A DNA stretch of 64,000 nt from Halobaculum sp. CBA1158 (GCF_021431925.1 NZ_CP090371.1:1426001-1490000), one strand, 5' to 3'. Shown: positions 24,983-33,998, counted from the stretch's first letter. Translations and numbers: made by a program. Notes: a model not told the origin generated them from the sequence alone.

Positions 24983-26377
24983 TCAGTTCCCGTCCTTCAG
25001 TTCGTCCACGAGATCGCCGCCGTAGCCGACGTACGTCGCCGGCGTCAGCGCGTGAAGCTCCTCGCGGACGGACTCGTCCACGTCGAGGTCGTCGAACAGG
25101 TCGCGGAAGTCCTCGACGGTGGTTCGCCTGCCCCGAGTGAGTTCCTTCACGCGCTCGTAGGCGTCGGTGTCGCCCTCCCGCCGGAGGATCGTCTGGACCG
25201 CCTCGCCGATCACCTCCGGTGTCGCCTCCAACTCCTCGCGCATGACCTGCTCGTTGGGAACGACCTTCGAGAGCCCGGCGGCCGTCTTCGAGTAGCCGAT
25301 CAGCGAGTGGGCAAGCGCCGCGCCGACGTTTCGCTTTACCGTGGAGTCCGAGAGGTCGCGCTGGAGCCGCGAGGTGGTGACGTAGTCAGCGAGGAAGGTG
25401 AGATCGGCGTTCGCCTTCGAGAGGTTCCCCTCGCTGTTCTCGAAGTCGATGGGGTTCACCTTGTGCGGCATCGTCGACGACCCCGTCTCGCCCTCGGCGG
25501 CCTCCTGCCCGAGATACCGGTCGGAGACGTACAGCCACACGTCCAGATCGAAGTCGAGCAGGACGTTGTTGACACCTCGAAGTGCGTCGAACAGGGCCGC
25601 GAGGTCGTCGCAGGGGTTCACCTGCGTCGCCAACGGCGTGTGCTCGAGTCCGAGCGAGGTCACGAACTCCCGGGAGAACGCACGCCAGTCGACATCGGGG
25701 TAGGCCGCGCGGTGGGCCGCGTAGGTGCCGGACGCGCCGGCGAGCTTCCCGGAGAGGGAGTCGGCGGCGTCCTCGACCCGACCGATCGCGGTGGCGAGGC
25801 GGGCCGCGTAGACGGCTAACTCCTTTCCCCACGTCGTCGGCGTTGCGGGCTGTCCGTGCGTCCGCGCGAGCATCGGGACGTCCCTGTGCTCGCGGGCCTC
25901 GGTGACGAGCGTGTTGCGGAGGTCGCGAAGCTCCGACACGAGCACCTCCTCGACCGCGGGCGCGACGAGCAGGCGATGGGCGAGGTTGTTGACGTCCTCG
26001 CTCGTCAGGCCGAAGTGGATCCACGGGTGGAGCCGCTCGGGCGTCTCGGTTCGCAGGAAGTACTCGACGGCCTTCACGTCGTGGTTGGTGGCGCTGTACC
26101 CCTCGGCCCCCTCGGTTTCCAGCCGCTTGACGAGCCGGGCGTCCTCTGCCGCGAAGTCGTCGACGACGGTGTGCAGGGCGGCGCGTTCCTCCTCCGAGAG
26201 AGCGACGTCGACCCCCGGTTCGTCGGCCAGCGCGAGCAGGTACTCGACCTCGACCTCGACGCGGGCGCGGATCAGCCCGGCCTCGCTCGCGTACGGCACC
26301 AGCGGCGCGGTCCGACCAGCGTACCGACCGTCCAGCGGCGAGACGGCTGCGAGGGGGTCCTCGCGGGGGATGTCCAT
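24983..26377 (-). CDS. purB: Adenylosuccinate lyase
   Basis: This 464-residue member of the fumarase/aspartase superfamily has SPLDGRYAGRT at the N-terminus, HPWIHFGLTSEDVNN, ARTHGQPATPTTWGKE and the signature loop GSSTMPHKVNPIDFEN with the catalytic Ser. It removes fumarate in two purine steps, from SAICAR and from adenylosuccinate. The ATG at 26377 starts MDIPREDPLAAVSPLD; in-frame sequence further upstream is the antisense of purNH. It diverges from the PurN-PurH fusion, so both ends of the pathway may be controlled from one intergenic region. Confidence 0.96.
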   Translation of the reverse strand: MDIPREDPLAAVSPLDGRYAGRTAPLVPYASEAGLIRARVEVEVEYLLALADEPGVDVALSEEERAALHTVVDDFAAEDARLVKRLETEGAEGYSATNHDVKAVEYFLRTETPERLHPWIHFGLTSEDVNNLAHRLLVAPAVEEVLVSELRDLRNTLVTEAREHRDVPMLARTHGQPATPTTWGKELAVYAARLATAIGRVEDAADSLSGKLAGASGTYAAHRAAYPDVDWRAFSREFVTSLGLEHTPLATQVNPCDDLAALFDALRGVNNVLLDFDLDVWLYVSDRYLGQEAAEGETGSSTMPHKVNPIDFENSEGNLSKANADLTFLADYVTTSRLQRDLSDSTVKRNVGAALAHSLIGYSKTAAGLSKVVPNEQVMREELEATPEVIGEAVQTILRREGDTDAYERVKELTRGRRTTVEDFRDLFDDLDVDESVREELHALTPATYVGYGGDLVDELKDGN

Positions 26378-26449
26378 ACCCCGGGGTCCCGACGCCGGCG
26401 GCAAAGCGGTTTCGGTCGCCCCGCGCCGCGACCACCAAGAGCATGCATA

Positions 26450-26465
26450 CAGACGCGCCTGTCTG
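26450..26465. promoter_or_regulatory. Small inverted repeat between purB and purNH
   Basis: CAGAC and GTCTG flank a six-base spacer in the 178-base divergent gap, with a CATATAC stretch at 26499-26505 on the purNH side. It could be a regulator site for the purine genes, but five-base arms can arise by chance. Confidence 0.25.
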
Positions 26466-26555
26466 GGCGGCAGTCGGTCGATACGATACGCGTTCGTGCA
26501 TATACGTCGGCGACGGACCGCAACGCTCTTTCCGCCGGCGCGGGAGCGATCCGGC

Positions 26556-28163
26556 ATGAAAATCGCGGGCATGGCGAGCAACCGCGGGCGGAACCTCAGG
26601 AACATCGCGGACCGCGCGCCGGGCGGGGCCGAGCTGTCGGTCGTCGTGACCGACGACCCCGACGCGCCGGTGCGCTCGGCGATGGAGAAGCGGGGCGTGG
26701 CGACCGCGGTCGTCGAGCGCGCCGAAGGGGAGCAACGCGAGGCCCACGAGGAGCGCGTCATCGACGCGCTGGCGGGCCACGACTTCGACATCGTCTGTCT
26801 CGACGGCTACATGCGCGTCCTCACGGACGCCTTCCTCGACGCCGCGCCGACGACGCTGAACGTCCACCCGTCGCTGCTTCCGTCGTTCGCCGGACGCAAC
26901 GTCCACGAGCGCGTGCTCGAGGCGGGCGTCCGCCAGACGGGCTGTACCGTCCACGTCGCGACCGAAGAGGTCGACGGCGGCCCCATCGTCACCCAGGAGG
27001 CGGTCCCGGTGTACGAGGGCGACGACGAGGCCGACCTGAAGGAGCGCGTGCTGTACGAGGCGGAGTTCGCCGCCTACCCCCGTGCCGTGAAGTGGTTCGC
27101 CGAGGACCGGGTGACCGTGGATCTGGACGCCCACGAGGTCCACGTCGACGGCGACGACGCCGGTGAAGACGGGGGCGACGGTCGCTTCCCGTCCCGGCGG
27201 ACGACCAGCGAGGACCGCGTGCGGACGCTTCGGTACGGCGAGAACCCCCACCAGGACGCCGCGCTCTACGCCGACACGACCTGTGAGGAGGCGAACGTCG
27301 TCGCGGCCGACCAGCTCAACGAGGGCGCGAAGCAGCTCTCGTACAACAACTACAACGACGCCGACGGCGCGCTGAATCTCGTCAAGGAGTTCGACGAGCC
27401 CGCGGCGGCTGTGATCAAACACACCAACCCCGCCGGCTGCGCGACCGCCGACAGCCTCGCGGAGGCGTACGCCGACGCGCTCGCGACGGACGCGAAGTCC
27501 GCCTTCGGCGGCATCGTCGCGCTCAACCGCGAGTGCGACGCCGAGACCGCCGAACTGATCGTCGATTCGTTCAAGGAGGTCGTCGTCGCGCCGGGCTACA
27601 CCGACGACGCCCTGGAGGTGCTGTTCGAGAAGGACAACCTCCGCGTGCTGGACGTGGGTGACGAGGAGACCGTCACGGAGCGGCCGGAGGCGCTCACCGA
27701 GAAGCCCATCGTCGGCGGCCGCCTCGTGCAGGAGCGCGATCTTCAAGCGCCAACCGCCGACGACCTGGAGGTCGTCACCGAGCGCGCGCCCACCGACGAT
27801 GAGGTCGAGACGATGCTGTTCGCGTGGCGCGTGATGAAACACGTGAAGTCGAACGGGATCCTGTTCGCGACCGGCACGGAGACCGTCGGCGTCGGGATGG
27901 GACAGGTGAGCCGCGTCGACGCCGTGGAGCTGGCGGCGATGAAGGCCGACCGTGACGCCGAGGGCAAGTCCGCCGAGGGTGCTGTGATGGCCTCGGACGC
28001 GTTCTTCCCGTTCCCTGACGGCATCGAGGAGGCCGCCGACGCCGGCGTCGAGGCGGTGATCCAGCCCGGCGGCTCGATCAACGACGACGACGTGATCGCG
28101 GCGGCGAACGAGCACGGCATGGCGATGGCCTTCACCGGAGACCGCGCGTTCCGCCACGACTGA
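26556..28163 (+). CDS. purH: PurN-PurH fusion: GAR transformylase plus AICAR transformylase
   Basis: This 535-residue protein has two domains. Residues 1-185 are a PurN-type formyltransferase with NVHPSLLPSFAGRN and the Asp in VATEEVDGGP. After an acidic linker (about 190-212), residues 213-535 form an AICAR transformylase domain with RYGENPHQDAALY, SYNNYNDADGAL, IKHTNPAGCA, SAFGGIVALN and the C-terminal VIQPGGSINDDDVI. The IMP cyclohydrolase domain that bacterial PurH carries is missing, so ring closure must be done elsewhere, as by archaeal PurO. It uses formyl-folate donors, which fits the nearby folCP. The ATG at 26556 starts directly with the first PurN strand. Confidence 0.93.
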   Translation: MKIAGMASNRGRNLRNIADRAPGGAELSVVVTDDPDAPVRSAMEKRGVATAVVERAEGEQREAHEERVIDALAGHDFDIVCLDGYMRVLTDAFLDAAPTTLNVHPSLLPSFAGRNVHERVLEAGVRQTGCTVHVATEEVDGGPIVTQEAVPVYEGDDEADLKERVLYEAEFAAYPRAVKWFAEDRVTVDLDAHEVHVDGDDAGEDGGDGRFPSRRTTSEDRVRTLRYGENPHQDAALYADTTCEEANVVAADQLNEGAKQLSYNNYNDADGALNLVKEFDEPAAAVIKHTNPAGCATADSLAEAYADALATDAKSAFGGIVALNRECDAETAELIVDSFKEVVVAPGYTDDALEVLFEKDNLRVLDVGDEETVTERPEALTEKPIVGGRLVQERDLQAPTADDLEVVTERAPTDDEVETMLFAWRVMKHVKSNGILFATGTETVGVGMGQVSRVDAVELAAMKADRDAEGKSAEGAVMASDAFFPFPDGIEEAADAGVEAVIQPGGSINDDDVIAAANEHGMAMAFTGDRAFRHD

Positions 28164-28273
28164 TCGCCACGCCGTGAGATGGTACCGATCGATAATTACA
28201 GACCAGAGGCGATGAATCTGATGCGATAGTACTTGTCGGCGTCCTTCCGAACTACCGACGACAACTGACAAAC

Positions 28274-29425
28274 ATGACCCAGCGTAGATCTGAGGGCGAG
28301 GCGGCGGACAGGCCCGCGGAGAAACTGGCGAGCCTACACGCCGCCACCCGGCGGATGATGCGGGCGGACTCGCGCGAGTCGGTCGCCGACATCGCGGCGA
28401 CGGCCGCGACCGACGTGCTCGGTTTCCCGCTTAACACCGTGCGACTGTACGACTCCTCGACCGATCGGCTCCTCCCGACGGCGGTGTCGCCGGGCGTCGA
28501 GGACATCGCGGGCAACCGGCGGGCGTACGAACGGGGGGAGACGATCCAATGGGAGGCGTTCGATCGCGAGGAGCTGCTCACGTTCCAGGACATCACGACG
28601 ATCGACGACGACGTTCCCCGAACCGGCGAGGGGAGCATGATCGTGGCCCCGCTGGACGACCACGGTGTGTTGACGCTCGGCACGACGCGCTCTGACGACA
28701 TCGACAGACCGGACGAGGAACTGGCGCGCGTGTTGGCGGCCAACGTCGAGGCGGCGATGGATCGGGCGGAGGTACGCGCGACGCTGGCCGAGCGAACCGA
28801 ACGGCTCGAGCGTCAGAACGAGCGCCTCGACCGCTTCGCCGCGATCGTGAGCCACGACCTCCGCAACCCGCTCAACGTCGCCGAGGGCTACGTCGAGTTG
28901 GCGCGCGAGACCGACGACGTGGCCACTCTCGACGAGGCGCTGGACGCGCTCGATCGGATGGACGACCTCATCGACTCGGTGCTCACGATCGCACGCGAGG
29001 GGCGGGTCGTCGACGACCCCGAGTCGGTCGACCTGTCGGCGGTCGCCGCCCAGGCCTGGTCGACCGTCGACGCCGCGGAGGCGACGTGCTCGGTCGCGGA
29101 GGACGCGACGGTGGAGGCCGACCGCGAGCGACTCCGAACGCTGTTGGAGAACTGCTTTCGCAACGCGGTCCAGCACGCGGGCGACGACGTGACCGTCACC
29201 GTGGAACCGCTGGCAGACGGCGGGTTCGCCGTGAGCGACGACGGCCCGGGGATCCCGCCCGAGGACCGGGACGCTGTGTTCGATCGGGGGTACACTACCG
29301 CCGACGACGGCACCGGCTTCGGGCTGGCGATCGTGCGCGACATCGCCGACGCCCACGGCTGGACGGCCGCCGTCGCCGAGAGCGACGCCGGCGGAGCGCG
29401 CTTCGAGTTCTCCCCCGACGAGTGA
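28274..29425 (+). CDS. Sensor histidine kinase with N-terminal GAF domain
   Basis: This 383-residue soluble kinase has a GAF-like sensor (about 15-160, with FPLNTVRLYDSSTDRLLPTA and MIVAPLDDHGVLTLGTT), a coiled linker, HisKA with His194 in VSHDLRNPLN, and HATPase motifs NCFRNAVQHAG, DDGPGIPP and GTGFGLAIV. The kinase core is close to that of the REC-PAS kinase at 13.3-15.5 kb, suggesting paralogy. No membrane segment and no neighbouring response regulator are present. It lies between purNH and folCP, which does not reveal its signal. A/T-rich DNA at 28190-28200 and 28222-28235 may hold the promoter. Confidence 0.92.
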   Translation: MTQRRSEGEAADRPAEKLASLHAATRRMMRADSRESVADIAATAATDVLGFPLNTVRLYDSSTDRLLPTAVSPGVEDIAGNRRAYERGETIQWEAFDREELLTFQDITTIDDDVPRTGEGSMIVAPLDDHGVLTLGTTRSDDIDRPDEELARVLAANVEAAMDRAEVRATLAERTERLERQNERLDRFAAIVSHDLRNPLNVAEGYVELARETDDVATLDEALDALDRMDDLIDSVLTIAREGRVVDDPESVDLSAVAAQAWSTVDAAEATCSVAEDATVEADRERLRTLLENCFRNAVQHAGDDVTVTVEPLADGGFAVSDDGPGIPPEDRDAVFDRGYTTADDGTGFGLAIVRDIADAHGWTAAVAESDAGGARFEFSPDE

Positions 29426-29470
29426 CGACGGCGGGGGCGGGACCGCCGGGTCGCGTCCGCTCCCGTTAGT

Positions 29471-29476
29471 CATAAG
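29471..29476 (+). promoter_or_regulatory. TATA-like box for folCP
   Basis: CATAAG lies 25-30 bases before the ATG at 29501. It may start the long folCP-rnp3-methyltransferase-rnp2-psmA transcript. Confidence 0.35.
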
Positions 29477-29500
29477 CGCGCGCCCCGAATCCGTCGGAGT

Positions 29501-32089
29501 ATGCGCTATCACGCGGCGACGGAGTTCCTGTTCGACCTCCGGCGCTTCCAGGTCAAGCCGGGCACCGAGTCGGTGCGCGACCTGTTGGCCCACCTGGGCG
29601 ACCCGCACGAGGGGATCGACTTCGTTCAGGTGGCGGGGTCGAACGGGAAAGGCAGCGTCGCGCGGATGGTCGAGTCGGTGCTCCGCGAGGACGGTCGCCG
29701 GGTCGGCCTCTACACCTCGCCGCACTTCGAGCACCTCCGCGAGCGGGTCCGCGTCGACGGACGGACGATCCCCAAGTCCGAGGTGGCCGCCTTCGTCGAG
29801 CGGGCCCGACCGTGGCTGATCGAGCGGGCGGCCGACGGCGAACCGCTCACGTTCTTCGAGGTCGTCACGGCGCTCGCGCTGTGGCGGTTCGACCGCGCGG
29901 ACGTGGACGTGGCCGTGCTCGAGGTGGGCATGGGCGGCGAGTTGGACGCGACCTCGGCCGTCGACCCCGTCGCCAGCGCGGTGACGAACGTCTCGCTGGA
30001 GCACACGTCGGTCCTCGGCGACACCGTCGAGGAGATCGCCCGCACGAAGGCGAAGGTGGCTCCGGCGGGCGGGCCGCTCGTCACCGCGACCGACGGGGAG
30101 GCGCTCGCGACGGTTCGTGAAGTCGCGGGCGAGGTCGACGCCGACGTGATCACGGTCGCCGGACCCACCGGGGGCCCCGACCCGGCGGAGGCGGACCTGT
30201 CGGCCGCCTACGAGGGGGCTGTGAGCCCGCAGGAGTCGCGGGTGGCGCTCGTCGGCGACGGCTGGGCCGTCGAGACCAGAATTCCCCTGCTCGGGGCGTA
30301 TCAGGCCACGAACGCGGGCGTCGCGGCCGCGCTCGCACGTCGCCTCGGCGTGACCGACGGCGCGACGCTGGCGCGGGGGCTTCGTAACGCCCACTGGCCC
30401 GGGCGCTTCGAGGTGATGGGCACCGGGCCGCTGGTGGTCCTCGACGGCGCGCACAACCCCGCGGCCTGCGAGACGGTCGCCGACACGCTCGGGGAGTTCG
30501 AGTACGACGACCTCCACCTGGTCGTCGGCGCGATGCACGACAAGGACCACCGCGAGATGGCGGCGGCCCTCCCCGAGCCGACGACGGTCCGCACGTGCGC
30601 CCCCGCGATCGACCGCGCGGAGGACCCCGCGGTGCTGGCGCGGGTGTTCGAGCGCGCGGGCGAGGCCGACGTGACCGCCGCCGACAGCGTCCCCGACGCG
30701 CTGGCGGCCGCCCGCGAGGCGGCCGGCCCCGACGACTGCGTGCTCCTCACGGGGTCGCTCTTCTGCGTCGCCGAGGCGCGCGCGACGTGGACCCGTCGCG
30801 TCGTCCCGAAGTCCCTCGAGGACGCCGACGAGGCCCGCGACCTGCTCGTCGCCGCCGACGTGGCGGACGACGACATCGACGCGACCGCGCGGGCGACGCT
30901 CCACGACACCGTCCGAACCCGGGTGTCCGCGACGCAGGCAGAGCACCTCCGTCGGGAGGCCGCCGCCGCGGGCGTCGCCTGCGCGGTCGCCGACGCCGGC
31001 GGCGGGGAACTCGCGCCCGCCGTGCTCGCGGGATCGCGCGCCGCGTTCGCAGAACTGACGGCCGAACTCGACGCCCTCGGCGACGGCCTCGCCGGACTGG
31101 CCGACGACCTCCGTGCGGCCGTCGACGTCGAGGGGGACGCCGCCGGCGACGCCGTCGGGACCGAGATCGGCGACGACGGCGACCCGCCCGCGCGGACGAC
31201 CGCGCCGCCGGGCGACACCTACCCGTGGGAGGACGGCACCGCGGTCATGGGGATCCTCAACGTCACGCCAGACTCCTTCCACGACGGCGGGGAGTTCTTC
31301 GACCCCGAGGACGCGCTCTCGCGGGCGGAGGCGCTCGTCGACGCCGGCGTCGACGTGATCGACGTAGGCGGGGAGTCCACGCGTCCGGGCGCGGAGACCG
31401 TGCCCGTCGACGAGGAGATCGACCGGATCGTCCCGGTCATCGAGGCGGTGGCCGACGCGGACGCGCTGATCTCCGTCGACACCCGGAAGGCGGCCGTCGC
31501 GGAGGCGGCGCTGGACGCCGGCGCGGACGTCCTCAACGACGTGACGGGGCTGGAGGACCCGGAGATGCGCTTTCTCGCGGCCGAGCGCGGCGTGCCGGTG
31601 ATCGTGATGCACAGCATCGACGCCCCGGTCGACCCGGACAACGACCCGGAGTACGACGACGTGGTCGAGGACGTGATCGCGGAGCTGAGCGAGCGCGTCC
31701 TACTCGCGGAGAAGGCGGGGATCCCCCGCGAGCACGTCGTCGTCGACCCCGGGATCGGCTTCGGGAAGTCGCCGCGGGAGAACTTCGAGATCCTCGGCCG
31801 CCTCGGCGAGTTCGACGCGCTGGGGTGTCCGGTGCTGTTCGGCCACTCCCACAAGTCGATGTTCGAACTCACCGGCGAGGCGGCCGGCGACGCGCCCGAC
31901 GGAACCGTGGCGGCGACGGCGCTGGCGGCCGCCAACGGGGCCGACATCGTCCGCGTCCACGACGCCGCCGAGAACGTCGCGGCCGTCCGGGTCGCGAGCG
32001 CGGCCGCGGACCCCGCGGGGTTCGACGCCGAGGGATCCGGCTCGGGAGAGAGCGACGCCGATGGCACCGGCGACGGCGGGGACGCGTGA
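29501..32089 (+). CDS. folCP: FolC-FolP fusion: folylpolyglutamate/dihydrofolate synthase plus dihydropteroate synthase
   Basis: This 862-residue protein has an N-terminal FolC part (1 to about 425) with ATP loop AGSNGKGSVAR, VLEVGMGGELDATSAV, VLDGAHNPAACETVA and VVGAMHDKDHREM. The C-terminal FolP part (about 578-840) has MGILNVTPDSFHDGG, DVIDVGGESTRPGAE, SVDTRKAAVAEAAL, NDVTGL, VVDPGIGFGKS and a final VRVHDAAEN. Together they condense pterin with p-aminobenzoate and add glutamate. Such FolCP fusions are known from haloarchaea. Between the two lies a segment of about 130 residues (430-560) that belongs to neither. A Gly/Ser/Asp tail ends the protein, overlapping the rnp3 start. Confidence 0.94.
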   Translation: MRYHAATEFLFDLRRFQVKPGTESVRDLLAHLGDPHEGIDFVQVAGSNGKGSVARMVESVLREDGRRVGLYTSPHFEHLRERVRVDGRTIPKSEVAAFVERARPWLIERAADGEPLTFFEVVTALALWRFDRADVDVAVLEVGMGGELDATSAVDPVASAVTNVSLEHTSVLGDTVEEIARTKAKVAPAGGPLVTATDGEALATVREVAGEVDADVITVAGPTGGPDPAEADLSAAYEGAVSPQESRVALVGDGWAVETRIPLLGAYQATNAGVAAALARRLGVTDGATLARGLRNAHWPGRFEVMGTGPLVVLDGAHNPAACETVADTLGEFEYDDLHLVVGAMHDKDHREMAAALPEPTTVRTCAPAIDRAEDPAVLARVFERAGEADVTAADSVPDALAAAREAAGPDDCVLLTGSLFCVAEARATWTRRVVPKSLEDADEARDLLVAADVADDDIDATARATLHDTVRTRVSATQAEHLRREAAAAGVACAVADAGGGELAPAVLAGSRAAFAELTAELDALGDGLAGLADDLRAAVDVEGDAAGDAVGTEIGDDGDPPARTTAPPGDTYPWEDGTAVMGILNVTPDSFHDGGEFFDPEDALSRAEALVDAGVDVIDVGGESTRPGAETVPVDEEIDRIVPVIEAVADADALISVDTRKAAVAEAALDAGADVLNDVTGLEDPEMRFLAAERGVPVIVMHSIDAPVDPDNDPEYDDVVEDVIAELSERVLLAEKAGIPREHVVVDPGIGFGKSPRENFEILGRLGEFDALGCPVLFGHSHKSMFELTGEAAGDAPDGTVAATALAAANGADIVRVHDAAENVAAVRVASAAADPAGFDAEGSGSGESDADGTGDGGDA

Positions 32090-32799
32090 GCGACCCGGCC
32101 CCTTACGAAGCGGCGTACGCGCATCCCGACGGCGACGCGACCGCCAGTCGGCTCGCACGGGCCGCACGCGAGTACGGGTACGACGGACTCGTGATCCGCA
32201 CCCGCGAGGCGGAGTTCGACCCCGGGGCGCTCCGGGAGCGCTACGACGTGGACGTGGTGCCCGCCGTCGAGGTCGTCGCGGACGAACCCGCCTCGGCCAG
32301 CGGCGCGGTCGGCAACTTCCGGCCGGAGTACCCCCTCGTGCTCGTGCGCGGCGGGACTGACGCGCTCAACCGGTTCGCCGTCGAGCAGGACCGCGTCGAC
32401 GTGCTCGCCGCGCCGCTGTCGGGCGACGGCGGCTTCAACCACGTGCTCGCGAAGGCGGCCGTCGAGCACGGCACTCGGATCGAGTTCGACCTCGGCCCGG
32501 CGCTTCGCGCGTCAGGGGGCGAGCGCGTCCGGGCGCTGAAGGGGCTCCGGAAGCTCCGCGAGATCGTCGCCCACTACGACGCGCCGTACGTCGTGAGCGC
32601 GCGTCCCGCCTCCCACCTCGAACTGCGCGCCGTGCGGGAGGTGGTCGCGCTCGGTTCCGAGTTGGGGTTCGACGAGGGGTGGATCCGACGGGGGCTCGCC
32701 GAGTGGGGACGGATCGTCGCGCGCAACCGCGAGCGTCGCTCCGCGGGGTTCATTTCCCCGGGCGTCCGAGTGGACGAGTGTGAAGAAGCCGATCGCTGA
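32086..32799 (+). CDS. rnp3: RNase P protein component 3 (Rpp30)
   Basis: This 237-residue protein has the Rpp30/PHP-like barrel: YEAAYAHPDGDATASRLARA, AREYGYDGLVIRTRE, then EFDLGPALRASGGERVRALK and APYVVSARPASHLELRAVRE. It supports the catalytic RNA of RNase P, which trims the 5' ends of tRNA precursors, together with Pop5. The GTG start overlaps the folCP stop (GTGA). Its last 20 bases overlap the start of a methyltransferase gene, followed by rnp2. The length is close to archaeal family members. Confidence 0.93.
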   Translation: MSDPAPYEAAYAHPDGDATASRLARAAREYGYDGLVIRTREAEFDPGALRERYDVDVVPAVEVVADEPASASGAVGNFRPEYPLVLVRGGTDALNRFAVEQDRVDVLAAPLSGDGGFNHVLAKAAVEHGTRIEFDLGPALRASGGERVRALKGLRKLREIVAHYDAPYVVSARPASHLELRAVREVVALGSELGFDEGWIRRGLAEWGRIVARNRERRSAGFISPGVRVDECEEADR

Positions 32800-33442
32800 G
32801 CACGCCGAGCGGTTCTCAGAGGCCGCGGCGTCGTACGACGACGAGCAGAACAGCGAGGAGTACGAGGCCTGCGCGGGACTCGTCATCCGACGAGCGGCTC
32901 CCCACCGGACGGACACCGTCCTCGATCTGGGGACGGGAACCGGGGCGATCGCCCTCGCGCTCGCCGAGGACGCCGACCGCGTCGTCGGTCGCGACGTGAG
33001 CGACGGGATGCTGGATCGGGCCCGGGAGAAGGCCACCGAGCAGGGCGTCGACACCGTCGAGTTCGGCTACGGCGAGTTCCGCGAGCCGAACTACGACGGC
33101 GACGCCCAGATCGTCACGTCGAACTTCGCGCTCCATCACCTCGGTGACGACGAGAAGCGCGAGGCGATCGAGACGTGGGCCGGCCTGGACGGCGGCGGGA
33201 CGCCCAGCCGCGCCGACCCCGTCGGCCCCCGGCGGATCGTCCTCGGCGACGTGATGTTCTTCGGCGAGCCGGACCCCGAGGAGCCCTTCTACAGCCCCGA
33301 GGTCGACGATCCGGCGACCGTCGGCACGCTCGTCGACTACTTCACGGCCGCCGGCTACGCCGTGACGCAGGTGGACCGCGTCCACGACCAGGTCGGCGTG
33401 ATCACCGCCGAGCGCGTCGTCTCCGGCGGTCGCGAGTCGTGA
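32780..33442 (+). CDS. Class I SAM-dependent methyltransferase between the RNase P genes
   Basis: This 220-residue protein has a Rossmann-type methyltransferase core with motif I VLDLGTGTGAIALAL, an acidic residue after strand 2 (VGRDVSDGML), and motif IV-like IVTSNFALHHLGDDE. It starts with a GTG lying 20 bases inside rnp3. Its acceptor is unknown. A tRNA, RNase P component or small molecule would all be compatible; its lodging between the two RNase P subunit genes hints at an RNA-related substrate, but that is inference. The C-terminal part has a PEEPFYSPEVDDPATVGTLV segment typical of small-molecule methyltransferases, so this stays open. Confidence 0.88.
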   Translation: MKKPIAEHAERFSEAAASYDDEQNSEEYEACAGLVIRRAAPHRTDTVLDLGTGTGAIALALAEDADRVVGRDVSDGMLDRAREKATEQGVDTVEFGYGEFREPNYDGDAQIVTSNFALHHLGDDEKREAIETWAGLDGGGTPSRADPVGPRRIVLGDVMFFGEPDPEEPFYSPEVDDPATVGTLVDYFTAAGYAVTQVDRVHDQVGVITAERVVSGGRES

Positions 33443-33458
33443 CCGGCCTCGAGCACCC

Positions 33459-33992
33459 GTGAAACACCTGCCCAAGCACCTCCGACCGCGGTGGCGCTAC
33501 CTCGCCGTCGGACTGGAGGCGTGGCCCGACGCCGGCATCTCGCGGGGGCCGTTCCAGCGGGCGGTGTGGTACGCCGCGCAGAACCTCCTGGGCGACTCCG
33601 GGAGCGCCGACGCCGACCTGACGGTCGTCCGGTTCGCGTTCGCCGACGGCGCGGGAGCGGCGATCGTCCGCGTGCGCCACGGCGAGGTCGACCGCGGGCG
33701 GGCGGCGCTGGCGTGCGTCGACGCGGTCGACGGCGAACCGGTCGGCCTCCGGATTCGCGGCGTCTCCGGGACGATACGGGCCGGTGAAGAAAGGTATTTA
33801 GGCGACGCGGGCGGAGTCGGTGACGAGAGCACCGTCGAACTCGCGGACGCGGACGCCGCCGGTACCGGCTACCGACGCCGGGACGGCGCGGTCGACGTGT
33901 CGACCCCGTCCGGATTCGTGGGCGCGACGGACGCGGACGTTTCACAACCGGGACGGTCCGGCCCGGGCGATGCGGACTCGGACGACACCTAA
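33459..33992 (+). CDS. rnp2: RNase P protein component 2 (Pop5)
   Basis: This 177-residue protein starts with GTG (MKHLPKHLRPRWRYLAVGLE), the archaeal Pop5 N-terminus. It contains GPFQRAVWYAAQNLLGDSGS, ADLTVVRFAFADGAGAAIV and VRHGEVDRGRAALACVDAVD, which build the RNA-binding fold. About 50 C-terminal residues (from GDESTVELADADAAGTGY) form an acidic extension not needed for the core. It pairs with rnp3 to aid tRNA 5' maturation. It is seven bases from psmA, a gene order seen widely in Archaea, where exosome, RNase P and proteasome genes are linked. Confidence 0.92.
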   Translation: MKHLPKHLRPRWRYLAVGLEAWPDAGISRGPFQRAVWYAAQNLLGDSGSADADLTVVRFAFADGAGAAIVRVRHGEVDRGRAALACVDAVDGEPVGLRIRGVSGTIRAGEERYLGDAGGVGDESTVELADADAAGTGYRRRDGAVDVSTPSGFVGATDADVSQPGRSGPGDADSDDT

Positions 33993-33998
33993 CAGACG

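Noticed and set aside
25386-28271. Long minus-strand frame opposite purNH
   Set aside because: Antisense shadow of a well-identified enzyme; the composition is not haloarchaeal and no domain is visible.
28334-31612. Very long open frame on the minus strand opposite folCP and the GAF kinase
   Set aside because: High-GC DNA keeps antisense frames open. Its protein is rich in Arg/His/Val/Gly without acidic bias, while the plus-strand genes have clear enzyme motifs.
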